A DNA stretch of 10,003 bases from Pseudomonadota bacterium (GCA_015222965.1 JADFWF010000072.1:1-10003), one strand, 5' to 3'. Shown: positions 1-7,143, counted from the stretch's first letter. The notes: generated by a model not told the origin, from the letters alone. Translations and numbers: made by a program.

Positions 1-191
1 ATGCTAACTTCAATTTCACCTTGTAGGTTCATGAACTGAGCAACTGGGATAACACCTTCAGATTTCAAACCGGCAGATACGATTACGTATCCGTCTGAGA
101 TATCAGCAATAGTACCCAGTACTACGTTGCCGGCACTCATGTCGGTTTGTCTCAGGCTTTCTTCAAATAATTCTGCAAAACTTTCTGACAT
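1..191 (-). CDS. rpsA: 30S ribosomal protein S1, 5' end only (partial)
   Basis: Only the first 63 codons lie in the window; the gene runs off its low-coordinate edge. S1 is the large RNA-binding protein of the small ribosomal subunit that captures mRNAs, especially those with weak Shine-Dalgarno sequences. The translation starts MSESFAELFEESL, the typical proteobacterial S1 N-terminus that anchors it to the ribosome. It continues into the first OB-fold (S1) domain, with GTIADISDGYVIVSAGLKSEG at about residues 26-46. The ATG at 189-191 is chosen because it gives exactly this N-terminus. The leader just before it is A/T-rich, with only a weak AAGAAA about ten bases upstream and no clear Shine-Dalgarno sequence. 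It lies downstream of cmk, as in most Proteobacteria. The family assignment is secure; the full length cannot be judged. Confidence 0.95.
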   Translation of the reverse strand, partial: MSESFAELFEESLRQTDMSAGNVVLGTIADISDGYVIVSAGLKSEGVIPVAQFMNLQGEIEVS

Positions 192-349
192 AATAATAAT
201 TTCTTGATTGTGTGTTTATTTACCTTCGGTTTAGATCCATTGGACTAGTTATTAAGACCAGTCTGGAACATAGATAAATGGAAACACTGTTAGTTAATAA
301 TATGATCTGTCTAGCGACAGACCGCCTGTTTTATAGCTACTAATATAGC
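192..349 (-). promoter_or_regulatory. rpsA leader with two small hairpins (candidate translational control region)
   Basis: This is the 158-base gap between the cmk stop and the rpsA start. Seen directly: a hairpin at 304-323 whose 8-base arms flank the loop 312-315 (one G-U pair on the transcript), and a second with arms 243-248 and 258-263 and a 9-base loop. No U-tract follows the first hairpin, so it is a poor intrinsic terminator. Known: in Escherichia coli, rpsA translation starts in a structured leader without a good Shine-Dalgarno sequence and is repressed by free S1. Inference: this leader may work similarly. Several A/T-rich hexamers resemble a -10 box, but none has a matching -35, so I call no promoter. 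Confidence 0.35.
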
Positions 350-1042
350 TTAAGCAACCCGTTGACTCACCCAATGCATGACTTCATTTGTCACCTGTTT
401 AATATCGAGTTCAGTGGTATCAATGATGATGGCATCTAAAGCGGGTTTCAGCGGTGCTGTCTTCCGATTCATGTCGCGATCATCACGTATACGCAATTCT
501 TCAACGAGGGATGAGAGATTAGCATCTATTCCCTTGTCTTTCAACTGCTTATAGCGTCTTTGTGCCCTTTCTTCGGCACTTGCGGTCAAATAAATCTTGA
601 GCACAGCCTTCGGGAACACAACAGTACCCATATCGCGGCCATCAGCAATTAGACCGGGTTCTGTTAAAAACGCGCGCTGGCGCGCTAATAATGCCTCTCG
701 GACAGGTGAAATTGCTGCAACCTGCGAAGCTATAGAGCCGATTTCTTCATTACGGATCAACTGGGTTATATCCTCTTCTCCGAGAAAAATAACCAGTTCA
801 TTGTTCTTTTCAACATAGGATACAGATAAATTTTTTGCGATATCAGCAAGTTGTGACTCATCGAGTGTGTTTATTGCCTGCTCGGGAAAGTCTCTCGATA
901 CCTGCAGAGCGGTAATGCGATACAAAGAACCACTATCGAGGATGTGCCAGCCGAGCTTTTTTGCCACCGCCAGACAGATGGTGCCTTTGCCGACGCCGCT
1001 GGGGCCGTCGAGGCAGATAACGGGTACATCTGATTTAGTCAT
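350..1042 (-). CDS. cmk: Cytidylate kinase
   Basis: Phosphorylates CMP and dCMP to the diphosphates with ATP in the cytosol, recycling pyrimidine nucleotides from RNA turnover. The 230-residue protein has the family's normal length and landmarks: a P-loop GPSGVGKGT at 13-21, DSGSLYR at 36-42 (family DSGxLYR), the CMP-kinase NMP-binding insert around 96-119 (RNEEIGSIASQVAAISPVRE), DGRDMGTVVFP at 134-144 and the lid motif RDDRDMNR at 186-193. The ATG at 1042 gives a short lead into the first beta strand (PVICLDGPSG), as expected. No Shine-Dalgarno sequence is visible before it; the leader is AAATTATAAATCCC. It sits between aroA and rpsA, the standard gammaproteobacterial position. A CCGCAGAG-type inverted repeat fills the gap before its start. 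No broken or missing motif is seen. Confidence 0.96.
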   Translation of the reverse strand: MTKSDVPVICLDGPSGVGKGTICLAVAKKLGWHILDSGSLYRITALQVSRDFPEQAINTLDESQLADIAKNLSVSYVEKNNELVIFLGEEDITQLIRNEEIGSIASQVAAISPVREALLARQRAFLTEPGLIADGRDMGTVVFPKAVLKIYLTASAEERAQRRYKQLKDKGIDANLSSLVEELRIRDDRDMNRKTAPLKPALDAIIIDTTELDIKQVTNEVMHWVSQRVA

Positions 1043-1069
1043 GGGATTTATAATTTAAGGATAATTTAA

Positions 1070-1156
1070 ACCGCAGAGAACGCAGAGGTCCGTAGAGATA
1101 ACTACTGTTGAAACAACAAATATTTTTCCCTCTGCGTACCTCTGCGACCTCTGCGG
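1070..1156. repeat. CCGCAGAG-type imperfect inverted repeat between aroA and cmk
   Basis: The arms at about 1070-1098 and 1128-1156 are reverse complements over roughly 29 bases with a few mismatches, around an A/T-rich loop. Each arm is itself built of short near-repeats of CGCAGAG separated by two or three bases. From memory, repeats of this style (CGCAGAG or CACGGAG units) are common intergenic repeats in many environmental bacteria. The element fills most of the 128-base gap between the aroA stop and the cmk start. It could form a long hairpin in the transcript. No U-tract follows it in the minus direction, so a terminator role is not supported. Confidence 0.75.
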
Positions 1157-1170
1157 TCAGAAAAAGCTTT

Positions 1171-2484
1171 TTACTCATTAATAACCTGGATTGAAAGACC
1201 GCAGGAAGCAGCCAGCTCGGCAAAACCCGGAAACGAGGTATTCACGTTATCGCAGTCTTCTATATGTATATCACCGCTAGCACACAGGGATGCCATGGCA
1301 AATGCCATCGCGATGCGGTGATCATCGTGGCTATTAACCGTCCCTGCACCAATCTCACCGCCCTGGATTATCATGCCATCTTCAGTGGCACGGGCATCGA
1401 CGCCAAGTGTCTTTAAACCGTCAGCCATTACCTGGATGCGGTCACTTTCTTTCACTCTTAACTCTTCCGCACCGGTAACGATGGTCTGCCCTTCGGCACA
1501 GGCTGCAGCGACAAATAACACGGGGAATTCGTCAATTGCCAGCGGCACCAGATTTTCAGGGATGTGGATACCTTTTAGTTTTGCGCTTTTTATCCGGATA
1601 TCGGCAACCGGTTCTCCACCGACATCTATCTGATTAAAGGTGGTGATATCCGCGCCCATCAGTTTAAGGATATTGATTACACCGGTACGCGTAGGGTTGA
1701 TACCGACGTGCTCTAAAACGATATCTGAATCATCGGCGATACTGGCACCCACCATGAAGAAAGCTGCAGATGAAATATCGGTTGGCACATCGATATCGGT
1801 CGCCGTTAATTTTGCCGGGCCAGTAACACAAGCCGTAGAATCATTGACTTCAACATCACAGCCAAAAGCTTTCAGCATCCTTTCTGTGTGGTCTCGTGTT
1901 ATCGCGGGTTCAGTCACACAGGTTTTGCCCTGCGCGTACATGCCCGCCAGCAAACAGCAGGATTTCACCTGCGCACTAGCCATAGGCATCTGGTAACTAA
2001 AACCGGTCAAAGACTGGTTGCCGGTAATTTTCAGCGGCGGTTTGCCACCTTCAGCGCTAGTAATTTTGGCGCCCATTTCTGATAGAGGATCGGTCACACG
2101 TTTCATCGGACGCCTGGATAAAGAAGCATCACCGCTGAGCTCAACATCAAATTTTTGCCCTGCCAGCAAACCAGCCAGCAACCGCATGGATGTCCCTGAG
2201 TTTCCGACATCGAGTGCCAGGGCCGGCTTCGATAGACCGTTCATACCGACTCCCTGGATAGTCACCTTGCCGTCGCTGGGTCCGTCGATAGTGACACCCA
2301 TCGCCTGAAAGGCACGCAGCGTATTTAAACTATCTTCACCTTCAAGAAAACCGCTGATATTGCTGGTGCCTTCAGCGAGTGAACCGAACATGATCGAACG
2401 ATGAGAGATCGATTTATCTCCGGGAACACGAATGGTGCCATGAAGACCTGTTTTATCTAAACCGCCTTGTACAATGAATTTCAT
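1171..2484 (-). CDS. aroA: 3-phosphoshikimate 1-carboxyvinyltransferase (EPSP synthase), class II type
   Basis: Transfers the enolpyruvyl group of PEP to shikimate 3-phosphate, the sixth shikimate step leading to chorismate. The 437-residue protein is full length for the two-domain family. Visible motifs: PGDKSISHR at 21-29 with catalytic Lys24, GNSGTSMRL at 94-102, SRRPM at 123-127, SAQVK at 170-174, RDHTE at 197-201, NPTR at 263-266, IDEFP at 317-321 (catalytic Asp318), RVKESDRI at 343-350 and DDHRIAM at 387-393. GDKS, SAQxK, RDHTE and NxTR together are the set used to define class II EPSP synthases. The position that is Ala100 in the CP4 enzyme is Gly97 here. In Pseudomonas the equivalent domain is fused behind TyrA; here it is separate, 101 bases from tyrA. 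The ATG at 2484 leads directly into the first conserved strand and has no Shine-Dalgarno sequence. Confidence 0.96.
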   Translation of the reverse strand: MKFIVQGGLDKTGLHGTIRVPGDKSISHRSIMFGSLAEGTSNISGFLEGEDSLNTLRAFQAMGVTIDGPSDGKVTIQGVGMNGLSKPALALDVGNSGTSMRLLAGLLAGQKFDVELSGDASLSRRPMKRVTDPLSEMGAKITSAEGGKPPLKITGNQSLTGFSYQMPMASAQVKSCCLLAGMYAQGKTCVTEPAITRDHTERMLKAFGCDVEVNDSTACVTGPAKLTATDIDVPTDISSAAFFMVGASIADDSDIVLEHVGINPTRTGVINILKLMGADITTFNQIDVGGEPVADIRIKSAKLKGIHIPENLVPLAIDEFPVLFVAAACAEGQTIVTGAEELRVKESDRIQVMADGLKTLGVDARATEDGMIIQGGEIGAGTVNSHDDHRIAMAFAMASLCASGDIHIEDCDNVNTSFPGFAELAASCGLSIQVINE

Positions 2485-2502
2485 AAATATTATCGGTTAT
2501 CT

Positions 2503-2576
2503 GTCATTGCGAGGCACGAAGCAATCTCACTACGTGGTATTTGCCGGCAAGAGATTGCTTCGTGCCTCGCAATGAC
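2503..2576. repeat. GTCATTGCGAGG palindromic repeat between tyrA and aroA (copy 1)
   Basis: Two 26-base arms, 2503-2528 and 2551-2576, are perfect reverse complements around a 22-base loop. The arms begin GTCATTGCGAGGCACGAAGC. The loop contains a further small palindrome, TTGCCGGCAA, at 2541-2550. A diverged second copy lies at 7066-7143. From memory, GTCATTGCGAG palindromes are dispersed intergenic repeats in many bacteria, including Rickettsiales and various Proteobacteria. The element starts 9 bases past the tyrA stop in the transcript and ends 18 bases before the aroA ATG. In RNA it would form a very stable hairpin between two co-transcribed genes. It has no coding capacity, and no target-site duplication was found. 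Confidence 0.88.
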
Positions 2577-2585
2577 GGATTAAAA

Positions 2586-3476
2586 TTAATGGGTAAATTT
2601 ATCGCGGGTCTGTTTAGCATGCTGAAAAACTTCCATCAGTTTTTCCCCGTCACCCGCCTCCAGCGCATTATATAACATATCCAGTTCGTCCTTATAACGC
2701 TTCATCATATCGAGGATAGGCTGCTGGTTATTCAGACAGATATCACGCCACATGGTCGGATCACTGGAAGCAATACGTGTCACATCACGAAAACCGCCGG
2801 CAGCAAAACGAAAAACGTCTTCTATATCATCGATATTCTCAAGGCAGTGCACCAGACCAAAGGCGATTAGATGTGGCAGATGGCTGGTGGCTGCCAGTAC
2901 TTTGTCGTGATGCTCTGCATCCATGGTCTCGACGGCTGCACCTGTTTTCTGCCACATTTCTGTAACCAGTTTTATAGCATCGCTATCTGTTTCGTCTGTC
3001 GGTGTAAGTATCACACGACGGTCTTTGTACAGACCTGCAAATGCTGCCGCAGGCCCGCTGTTTTCAGTACCGGCAATCGGATGCCCTGCTACAAAGCGAT
3101 CTGACCCGCCTGCAGATATGTCTGTAAATATTTTTTCTGCCAGTTGCTGTACTAACTGCTTGGAACTGCCTGCATCGGTGATAATCGCTTTTGTATTACC
3201 CGCCTGCTCTAAACCGGTAGAGATTTTTTCGAAAACCGTCTCCATCGCACCCAGCGGTACGGAGACAAAGATAAGGTCAGCATCTTTAACGGCTTCGCTT
3301 ATATCGGTTTCGTAGCTATCGATAATGTTTAACTGCTGTGCCTTTTGAAGCGTTTCTTCACTGCGACCGGCACCGACGATAGTATTAACTGCCGCAGCTT
3401 CTTTTAATGCCAGGCATAACGAACCGCCGATAAGGCCGGTGCCTATTACACATAGATTGTTGATTAGTACAGCCAT
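2586..3476 (-). CDS. tyrA: Prephenate (or cyclohexadienyl) dehydrogenase
   Basis: Oxidatively decarboxylates prephenate (or arogenate) with NAD(P) to give 4-hydroxyphenylpyruvate (or tyrosine). The 296-residue protein has an N-terminal Rossmann fold with GTGLIGGS at 12-19, DAGSSK at 101-106, GHPIAG at 131-136 (His and Gly of the HPxAG motif), TSHLPH at 197-202 and GFRDVTRIASSDPTMW at 228-243, all characteristic of TyrA. It has no N-terminal chorismate mutase domain, unlike the Escherichia coli enzyme, and no C-terminal ACT domain, so feedback inhibition by tyrosine would have to act at the catalytic domain. Substrate preference cannot be read from the sequence. The ATG at 3476 begins only a few residues before the first strand; the leader (AACATAAATATACA) lacks a Shine-Dalgarno sequence. 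A perfect palindrome follows its stop. Confidence 0.95.
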   Translation of the reverse strand: MAVLINNLCVIGTGLIGGSLCLALKEAAAVNTIVGAGRSEETLQKAQQLNIIDSYETDISEAVKDADLIFVSVPLGAMETVFEKISTGLEQAGNTKAIITDAGSSKQLVQQLAEKIFTDISAGGSDRFVAGHPIAGTENSGPAAAFAGLYKDRRVILTPTDETDSDAIKLVTEMWQKTGAAVETMDAEHHDKVLAATSHLPHLIAFGLVHCLENIDDIEDVFRFAAGGFRDVTRIASSDPTMWRDICLNNQQPILDMMKRYKDELDMLYNALEAGDGEKLMEVFQHAKQTRDKFTH

Positions 3477-3531
3477 TGTATATTTATGTTTCTAGCATCT
3501 GGTTACAATTTAATCGTCCTGGCATCGCGGA

Positions 3532-3544
3532 ACAAGATTCTTGT
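3532..3544. other. Short palindrome ACAAGA-T-TCTTGT in the hisC/tyrA gap
   Basis: The 90-base gap between hisC and tyrA contains a 13-base perfect palindrome with a single central base. The loop is too small for a good RNA hairpin, so it might be a protein-binding half-site pair or simply chance. The rest of the gap is A/T-rich with no dispersed repeat, no convincing promoter and no terminator. Confidence 0.25.
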
Positions 3545-3566
3545 AGAGTAACAAAGAGCATCTCTA

Positions 3567-4700
3567 TTATAAACACTGCTTCAATGTTTCGATTAAGCGT
3601 TCATTCTGTTGCTGCGTACCAATCGTTATCCTCAAGTACTCCGGCATATCATAATTAGCTACAGGCCTCACGATAACACCTTGCTGTAAAAGTTTTTCGT
3701 ACAGCGCCATACCGTCCTGCTTCACATTCACAGAAATAAAATTCCCCATGGTTGGCAGGTATTTCAGATCCATTTCTTTAAATGCATCTTGCAGCAAACC
3801 TTTACCCGCATTATTCATCTCAACACTATTTTTAACATGCTTTATATCATCGAGTGACGCAATCGCTGCAGCCTGTGCAAGCATATTAGTATTAAACGGC
3901 TGGCGAACCCGATTCAAAATATCCGCAATTTCCGGATTCGAAATCGAATAACCGATCCTCAAACCTGCCAGTGCATATACTTTTGAAAACGTCTGTGTCA
4001 CCACCAGGTTGGGGAATTTTGCTATCCACTTTTTGATGGCAGGTCTGAACGCTTCATCCATGTATTCGGTATACGCTAGATCCAGAACAATAATAATATT
4101 ATCTGCGATCTTGCCAAACAAGTCTTCCAAAGCAGCGGGGGTTAACCATGTGCCTGTTGGATTATTCGGGTTCGCTATAAAAACGATGCGCGTGCTGTCA
4201 TCTATCTGTGAGAGTATGGCTGCAGGATCGTGCCCCAGGGGCATGGTTTCATGGTCTTCCGGATAAGCTTTGGCTACATTTGCTTTGGCACCGACCGCCT
4301 GCACGACGATAGGATAAACAGCAAACGAATACTCAGAGAATACAGCTGAATGCAACGGTGTTAAAAACGCTCGCGTCACCAGTTCCAGAATATCATTCGA
4401 GCCATTGCCCAAAGTAATATTTGAAGCATCGAGCTGATGTTTTTGTGCGAGCTTATTACTTAAGGCAAAGCCACCACCGTCAGGATAATAATTGATCGAC
4501 GATGCGATGTTCTTTATGGCCTCCAGTGCAAGTGGACTCGGGCCTAACGGATTCTCGTTAGACGCCAACTTGATCGAGTCAGTAATGCCCAGCTCACGCT
4601 CCAGCTCTTCAACAGGTTTACCCGGCTGATAAGGTGTCAGCTGTTGCACACCGGAAGTCGCCAGCTTTAAAAAAGAGCCTGCAATAAAGGACTGCGACAT
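3567..4700 (-). CDS. hisC: Histidinol-phosphate / aromatic aminotransferase
   Basis: A PLP-dependent class I/II aminotransferase of the HisC family, 377 residues, full length. Motifs: LASNENPLGPSP at 45-56, YYPDGGG at 71-77, GNGSNDILE at 98-106, NPNNPTG at 177-183, the cofactor-contacting Asp207 and Tyr210 in VLDLAY, the Schiff-base lysine Lys240 in TFSKVYALAGLRIGY, and Arg248 for substrate carboxylate binding. The family converts imidazole-acetol phosphate to histidinol phosphate, but members often also transaminate phenylpyruvate and 4-hydroxyphenylpyruvate. Its place between pheA and tyrA suggests the aromatic role, like hisC2 in Pseudomonas; that is inference. Only three bases separate the pheA stop from its ATG, implying translational coupling. 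The start has no Shine-Dalgarno sequence. Whether a second hisC exists in a his operon cannot be seen. Confidence 0.93.
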   Translation of the reverse strand: MSQSFIAGSFLKLATSGVQQLTPYQPGKPVEELERELGITDSIKLASNENPLGPSPLALEAIKNIASSINYYPDGGGFALSNKLAQKHQLDASNITLGNGSNDILELVTRAFLTPLHSAVFSEYSFAVYPIVVQAVGAKANVAKAYPEDHETMPLGHDPAAILSQIDDSTRIVFIANPNNPTGTWLTPAALEDLFGKIADNIIIVLDLAYTEYMDEAFRPAIKKWIAKFPNLVVTQTFSKVYALAGLRIGYSISNPEIADILNRVRQPFNTNMLAQAAAIASLDDIKHVKNSVEMNNAGKGLLQDAFKEMDLKYLPTMGNFISVNVKQDGMALYEKLLQQGVIVRPVANYDMPEYLRITIGTQQQNERLIETLKQCL

Positions 4701-4703
4701 ATA

Positions 4704-5798
4704 TTAGAGAACGGCTTTAGGGTATGAACCAAGAATGGTAACCATAGCTGATGCTTTTTCTATTTCAGTGATCGCTTCTCTGACGACATCGTCATCACGA
4801 TGACCATCGATATCGATAAAGAATACATAATCCCACACACCTCTGCGTGATGGGCGTGATTCGATGTTACTCATACTTATGCCGCGATCAGCCAGTGGTT
4901 TAAGCAAATCAAACAGCGAACCCGGTTTATTATGAACGAAGACCAGCAAACTGGTTCGATCATCACCGCTTGGTGGTGACAGATGTTGCCCGATTACAGC
5001 AAAACGTGTCGTGTTATCCGGCTCATCTTCGATATCCGAGGCCAGTACGGGCATGTCATAAAGTTCGGCAGCCATCATGCCACCGATCGACGCTGCACCA
5101 TGTTCTTTTGCATGCAGAACTGCCTGTGCATTACTGCTCATCGCAATGCGCTCGGCACCAGGCAAATGCTTGTCCAGCCATTGATTACATTGTGACAAAG
5201 ATTGCTGGTGTGCATAGACGCGGTCAATTTTTTCCAGCGAATCTAAACCACTCAAAAGATTATGCCGGATGCGTAAGGCAACTTCACCGCTGATAGTCAA
5301 AGAAGACTTCATGAATAAATCTAATGTATGGTTAATAACACCTGCACTCGAATTCTCAACGGGTACCACACCAAAATTAGCACCATCAGCTTCAACGATC
5401 CTGAAGACTTCTTCGATACTTTCTACAGGCTGGGTTTCGATAAGACTGCCGAAATGCTTCACCGCTGCGGAATGTGTATAGGTACCTTCCGGCCCGAGAA
5501 ATGCTACTTTTAATGGTTTCTCATGGGCCAGGCAGGCAGCCATGATCTCACGAAAAATACCGGCGATACTCTCGTCAGTAAGCGGACCGGTATTACGTTC
5601 CATCACTGCACGCAGAACCTGTGCTTCTCTTTCCGGGCGGTAAAAATGACCGGTTTCACCCTGCTGCTGTTTAACCTTCGCAACATTTGCCGCACACGAT
5701 GCACGCTCAGAAACCAGATCTTGTATAGATCTATCTATTTCATCGATACGTTTTCGTATATCGGCTAGTGGGTCTTCCATATCGTCTTTATGGGTCAT
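4704..5798 (-). CDS. pheA: Bifunctional chorismate mutase / prephenate dehydratase (P-protein)
   Basis: Converts chorismate to prephenate and then to phenylpyruvate, committing carbon to phenylalanine. The 364-residue protein has three parts: an AroQ chorismate mutase helical domain at about 8-93 (IRKRIDEID, with Arg15, Arg32, Lys41, Arg57 and Glu58 as likely active-site residues), a prephenate dehydratase domain from about 96 to 272 (FLGPEGTYTHSAA at 100-112, VVPVENSSAG at 144-153, the catalytic TRF at 264-266), and a C-terminal ACT domain with GSLFDLLKPLADRGISM at 293-309 and the phenylalanine-binding ESRP at 313-316. Feedback inhibition by phenylalanine is therefore expected. The ATG at 5798 is taken as the start; Met7 (5780), preceded by purine-rich AAAGA, is a possible alternative. 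Translationally it runs almost directly into hisC. It carries the only chorismate mutase domain visible in the cluster. Confidence 0.96.
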   Translation of the reverse strand: MTHKDDMEDPLADIRKRIDEIDRSIQDLVSERASCAANVAKVKQQQGETGHFYRPEREAQVLRAVMERNTGPLTDESIAGIFREIMAACLAHEKPLKVAFLGPEGTYTHSAAVKHFGSLIETQPVESIEEVFRIVEADGANFGVVPVENSSAGVINHTLDLFMKSSLTISGEVALRIRHNLLSGLDSLEKIDRVYAHQQSLSQCNQWLDKHLPGAERIAMSSNAQAVLHAKEHGAASIGGMMAAELYDMPVLASDIEDEPDNTTRFAVIGQHLSPPSGDDRTSLLVFVHNKPGSLFDLLKPLADRGISMSNIESRPSRRGVWDYVFFIDIDGHRDDDVVREAITEIEKASAMVTILGSYPKAVL

Positions 5799-5813
5799 TA
5801 ATATTATTGTTTT

Positions 5814-5860
5814 AAGTTTCTAGTTTTTAACTTCAAACTGCCAACTGATAACTGCCAACT
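5814..5860. repeat. Short repeats in the serA/pheA gap, including an 11-bp direct repeat
   Basis: AACTGCCAACT occurs at 5836-5846 and again at 5850-5860, separated by GAT. Just before it, AAGTT at 5814-5818 faces AACTT at 5829-5833, giving a weak five-base inverted repeat. Together these occupy most of the 68-base gap between the serA stop and the pheA start. From memory, low-complexity runs of this CAACTGCCAACTG style recur in intergenic DNA of some environmental genomes. No regulatory role can be assigned from one copy. A tandem slippage product is an equally simple explanation. Confidence 0.5.
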
Positions 5861-5866
5861 ATGCTT

Positions 5867-7030
5867 TTATACCTGTCGCGCTTTTAGTACACCTTCGATA
5901 GCACCCAGGTGACTAATCAAATCATCTCCGATTTCACTCTCGATGTCCATCAATGTATATGCTAAATCATTTTTTGATTCATTACGCATATGGAAGATGT
6001 TATAACCCTTTTCACCGACTTCAGAGGTTATCTTAGCTATCATATCCGGCATATTTTTGTGGGTGATGCCAACGCGGGCTTTACCGCCGCGTGGCAGTTT
6101 AACAACCGGGAAGTTAACCGAATTTATAATGTTGCCGTTTTCCAGAAAATCTTTTATCTGGTCTGCGATCATCATCGCACAATTTTCTTCTGCTTCAGCA
6201 GTCGAAGCACCAAGATGCGGCAAAGTGATTACACGATCATTACGTTTTAAATTTTCAGCTGGAAAATCACAAACATAAGCGCTTATTTTTCCTGATTCAA
6301 GCGCAGCCAGTGCAGCGTCATCATCGACGATCCCATTTCGCGCAAAGTTTAAGATTACAGAACCATCTTTCATACCTGCGATACGCTCTGCGTTTAACAG
6401 GTTAAGTGTTGCATCGATCAAAGGCACATGAAAACTGACAAAATCAGCTTCTTTCAACAGTTCTTCTATACTGGCCATTTCTTCTACTGCAGAAGACATC
6501 TTCCATGCAGATTTCACTGTAATAGTAGGGTCAAAACCAACAACACGCATACCTAAGGCAACTGCAGCATTTGCAATTTCGACACCTATTGCGCCCAGAC
6601 CGACAACACCTAATGTTCTACCAGGTAATTCATAACCGACATATTTTTTCTTGCCCGCTTCGACTGCTTTGTTTTGTTCATCATCACTGCCTTCGACATT
6701 CGCGGCGTATTGCCATGCCTGACAGATATTTCTGCATGCTAATAACATTCCGCAGATAACCAGTTCTTTGACTGCATTGGCATTGGCACCAGGCGCATTA
6801 AATACAACGACGCCCTCATCACCCAGTCTGTCTACGGGTACGTTATTGGTACCAGCACCAGCACGTCCGACGACTTTCAGGTTTGCCGGGATATCCATGT
6901 CATGCAACTTTTGAGAGCGCAGGATAATGGCATCAGGGTCATCAGATTCAGGGCTGACCGAATATGTGTCAGCAGGTAAACGGCTTAAGCCTTTGTCGGA
7001 GATATTGTTGATTGTTTTAACGTTAAACAT
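5867..7030 (-). CDS. serA: D-3-phosphoglycerate dehydrogenase, short ACT-containing form
   Basis: Oxidises 3-phosphoglycerate to 3-phosphohydroxypyruvate with NAD, the first step of serine synthesis; its product is the substrate of SerC encoded just upstream. The 387-residue protein has substrate-binding VGRAGAGTNNVP at 54-65, a Rossmann motif GLGAIG at 144-149 with Asp167 after the second strand (NAD preference), catalytic Arg231 (NFARNG), Glu259 and His272 (LPHLGAST). A C-terminal ACT domain follows at about 318-387. There is no long intervening allosteric substrate-binding domain, so it is shorter than the Escherichia coli (410) and mycobacterial (about 530) forms. The sequence CDFPAEN and the EAEENCAMM stretch resemble short SerA proteins common in anaerobes; that is a memory-based impression. 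The ATG at 7030 has at best a GGA eight bases upstream. This gene is not in the Pseudomonas version of the cluster. Confidence 0.94.
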   Translation of the reverse strand: MFNVKTINNISDKGLSRLPADTYSVSPESDDPDAIILRSQKLHDMDIPANLKVVGRAGAGTNNVPVDRLGDEGVVVFNAPGANANAVKELVICGMLLACRNICQAWQYAANVEGSDDEQNKAVEAGKKKYVGYELPGRTLGVVGLGAIGVEIANAAVALGMRVVGFDPTITVKSAWKMSSAVEEMASIEELLKEADFVSFHVPLIDATLNLLNAERIAGMKDGSVILNFARNGIVDDDAALAALESGKISAYVCDFPAENLKRNDRVITLPHLGASTAEAEENCAMMIADQIKDFLENGNIINSVNFPVVKLPRGGKARVGITHKNMPDMIAKITSEVGEKGYNIFHMRNESKNDLAYTLMDIESEIGDDLISHLGAIEGVLKARQV

Positions 7031-7065
7031 TACTTGTATCCAGTTCTTATATATTATTTAGTAAT

Positions 7066-7143
7066 CGTCATTGCGAGCGAAGCGTGGCAACCTCTTGTTG
7101 CGAACACCGCTTCACAAAGATTGCTTCGTGCCTAGCAATGACG
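7066..7143. repeat. GTCATTGCGAG palindromic repeat between serC and serA (copy 2, diverged)
   Basis: The outer CGTCATTGC at 7066-7074 and GCAATGACG at 7135-7143 are exact reverse complements. The inner parts have drifted: the left arm continues GAGCGAAGCGTGGCAACCTC, while the right arm, read in reverse complement, continues TAGGCACGAAGCAATCT. The right arm is nearly identical to the arms of copy 1 at 2503-2576, so this is the same family. The left arm matches another common variant of it. The hairpin sits in the 137-base serC/serA gap. No flanking direct duplication is evident. Confidence 0.82.

Noticed and set aside
304..323. Intrinsic terminator after cmk
   Set aside because: The 8-base stem is real, but it is followed by ATATTATTAA rather than a U-tract, so termination is not supported.
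1035..1223. 62-residue minus-strand open frame across the cmk/aroA gap
   Set aside because: It overlaps the ends of two real genes, and its LTAEVAEVRRG-type peptide is a translation of the CCGCAGAG repeat units.
3748..3951. Plus-strand open frames inside hisC, pheA, aroA, serA and gyrA, such as this one
   Set aside because: They lie wholly opposite well-conserved genes, match no family I recognise and have no own context; they are antisense shadows.
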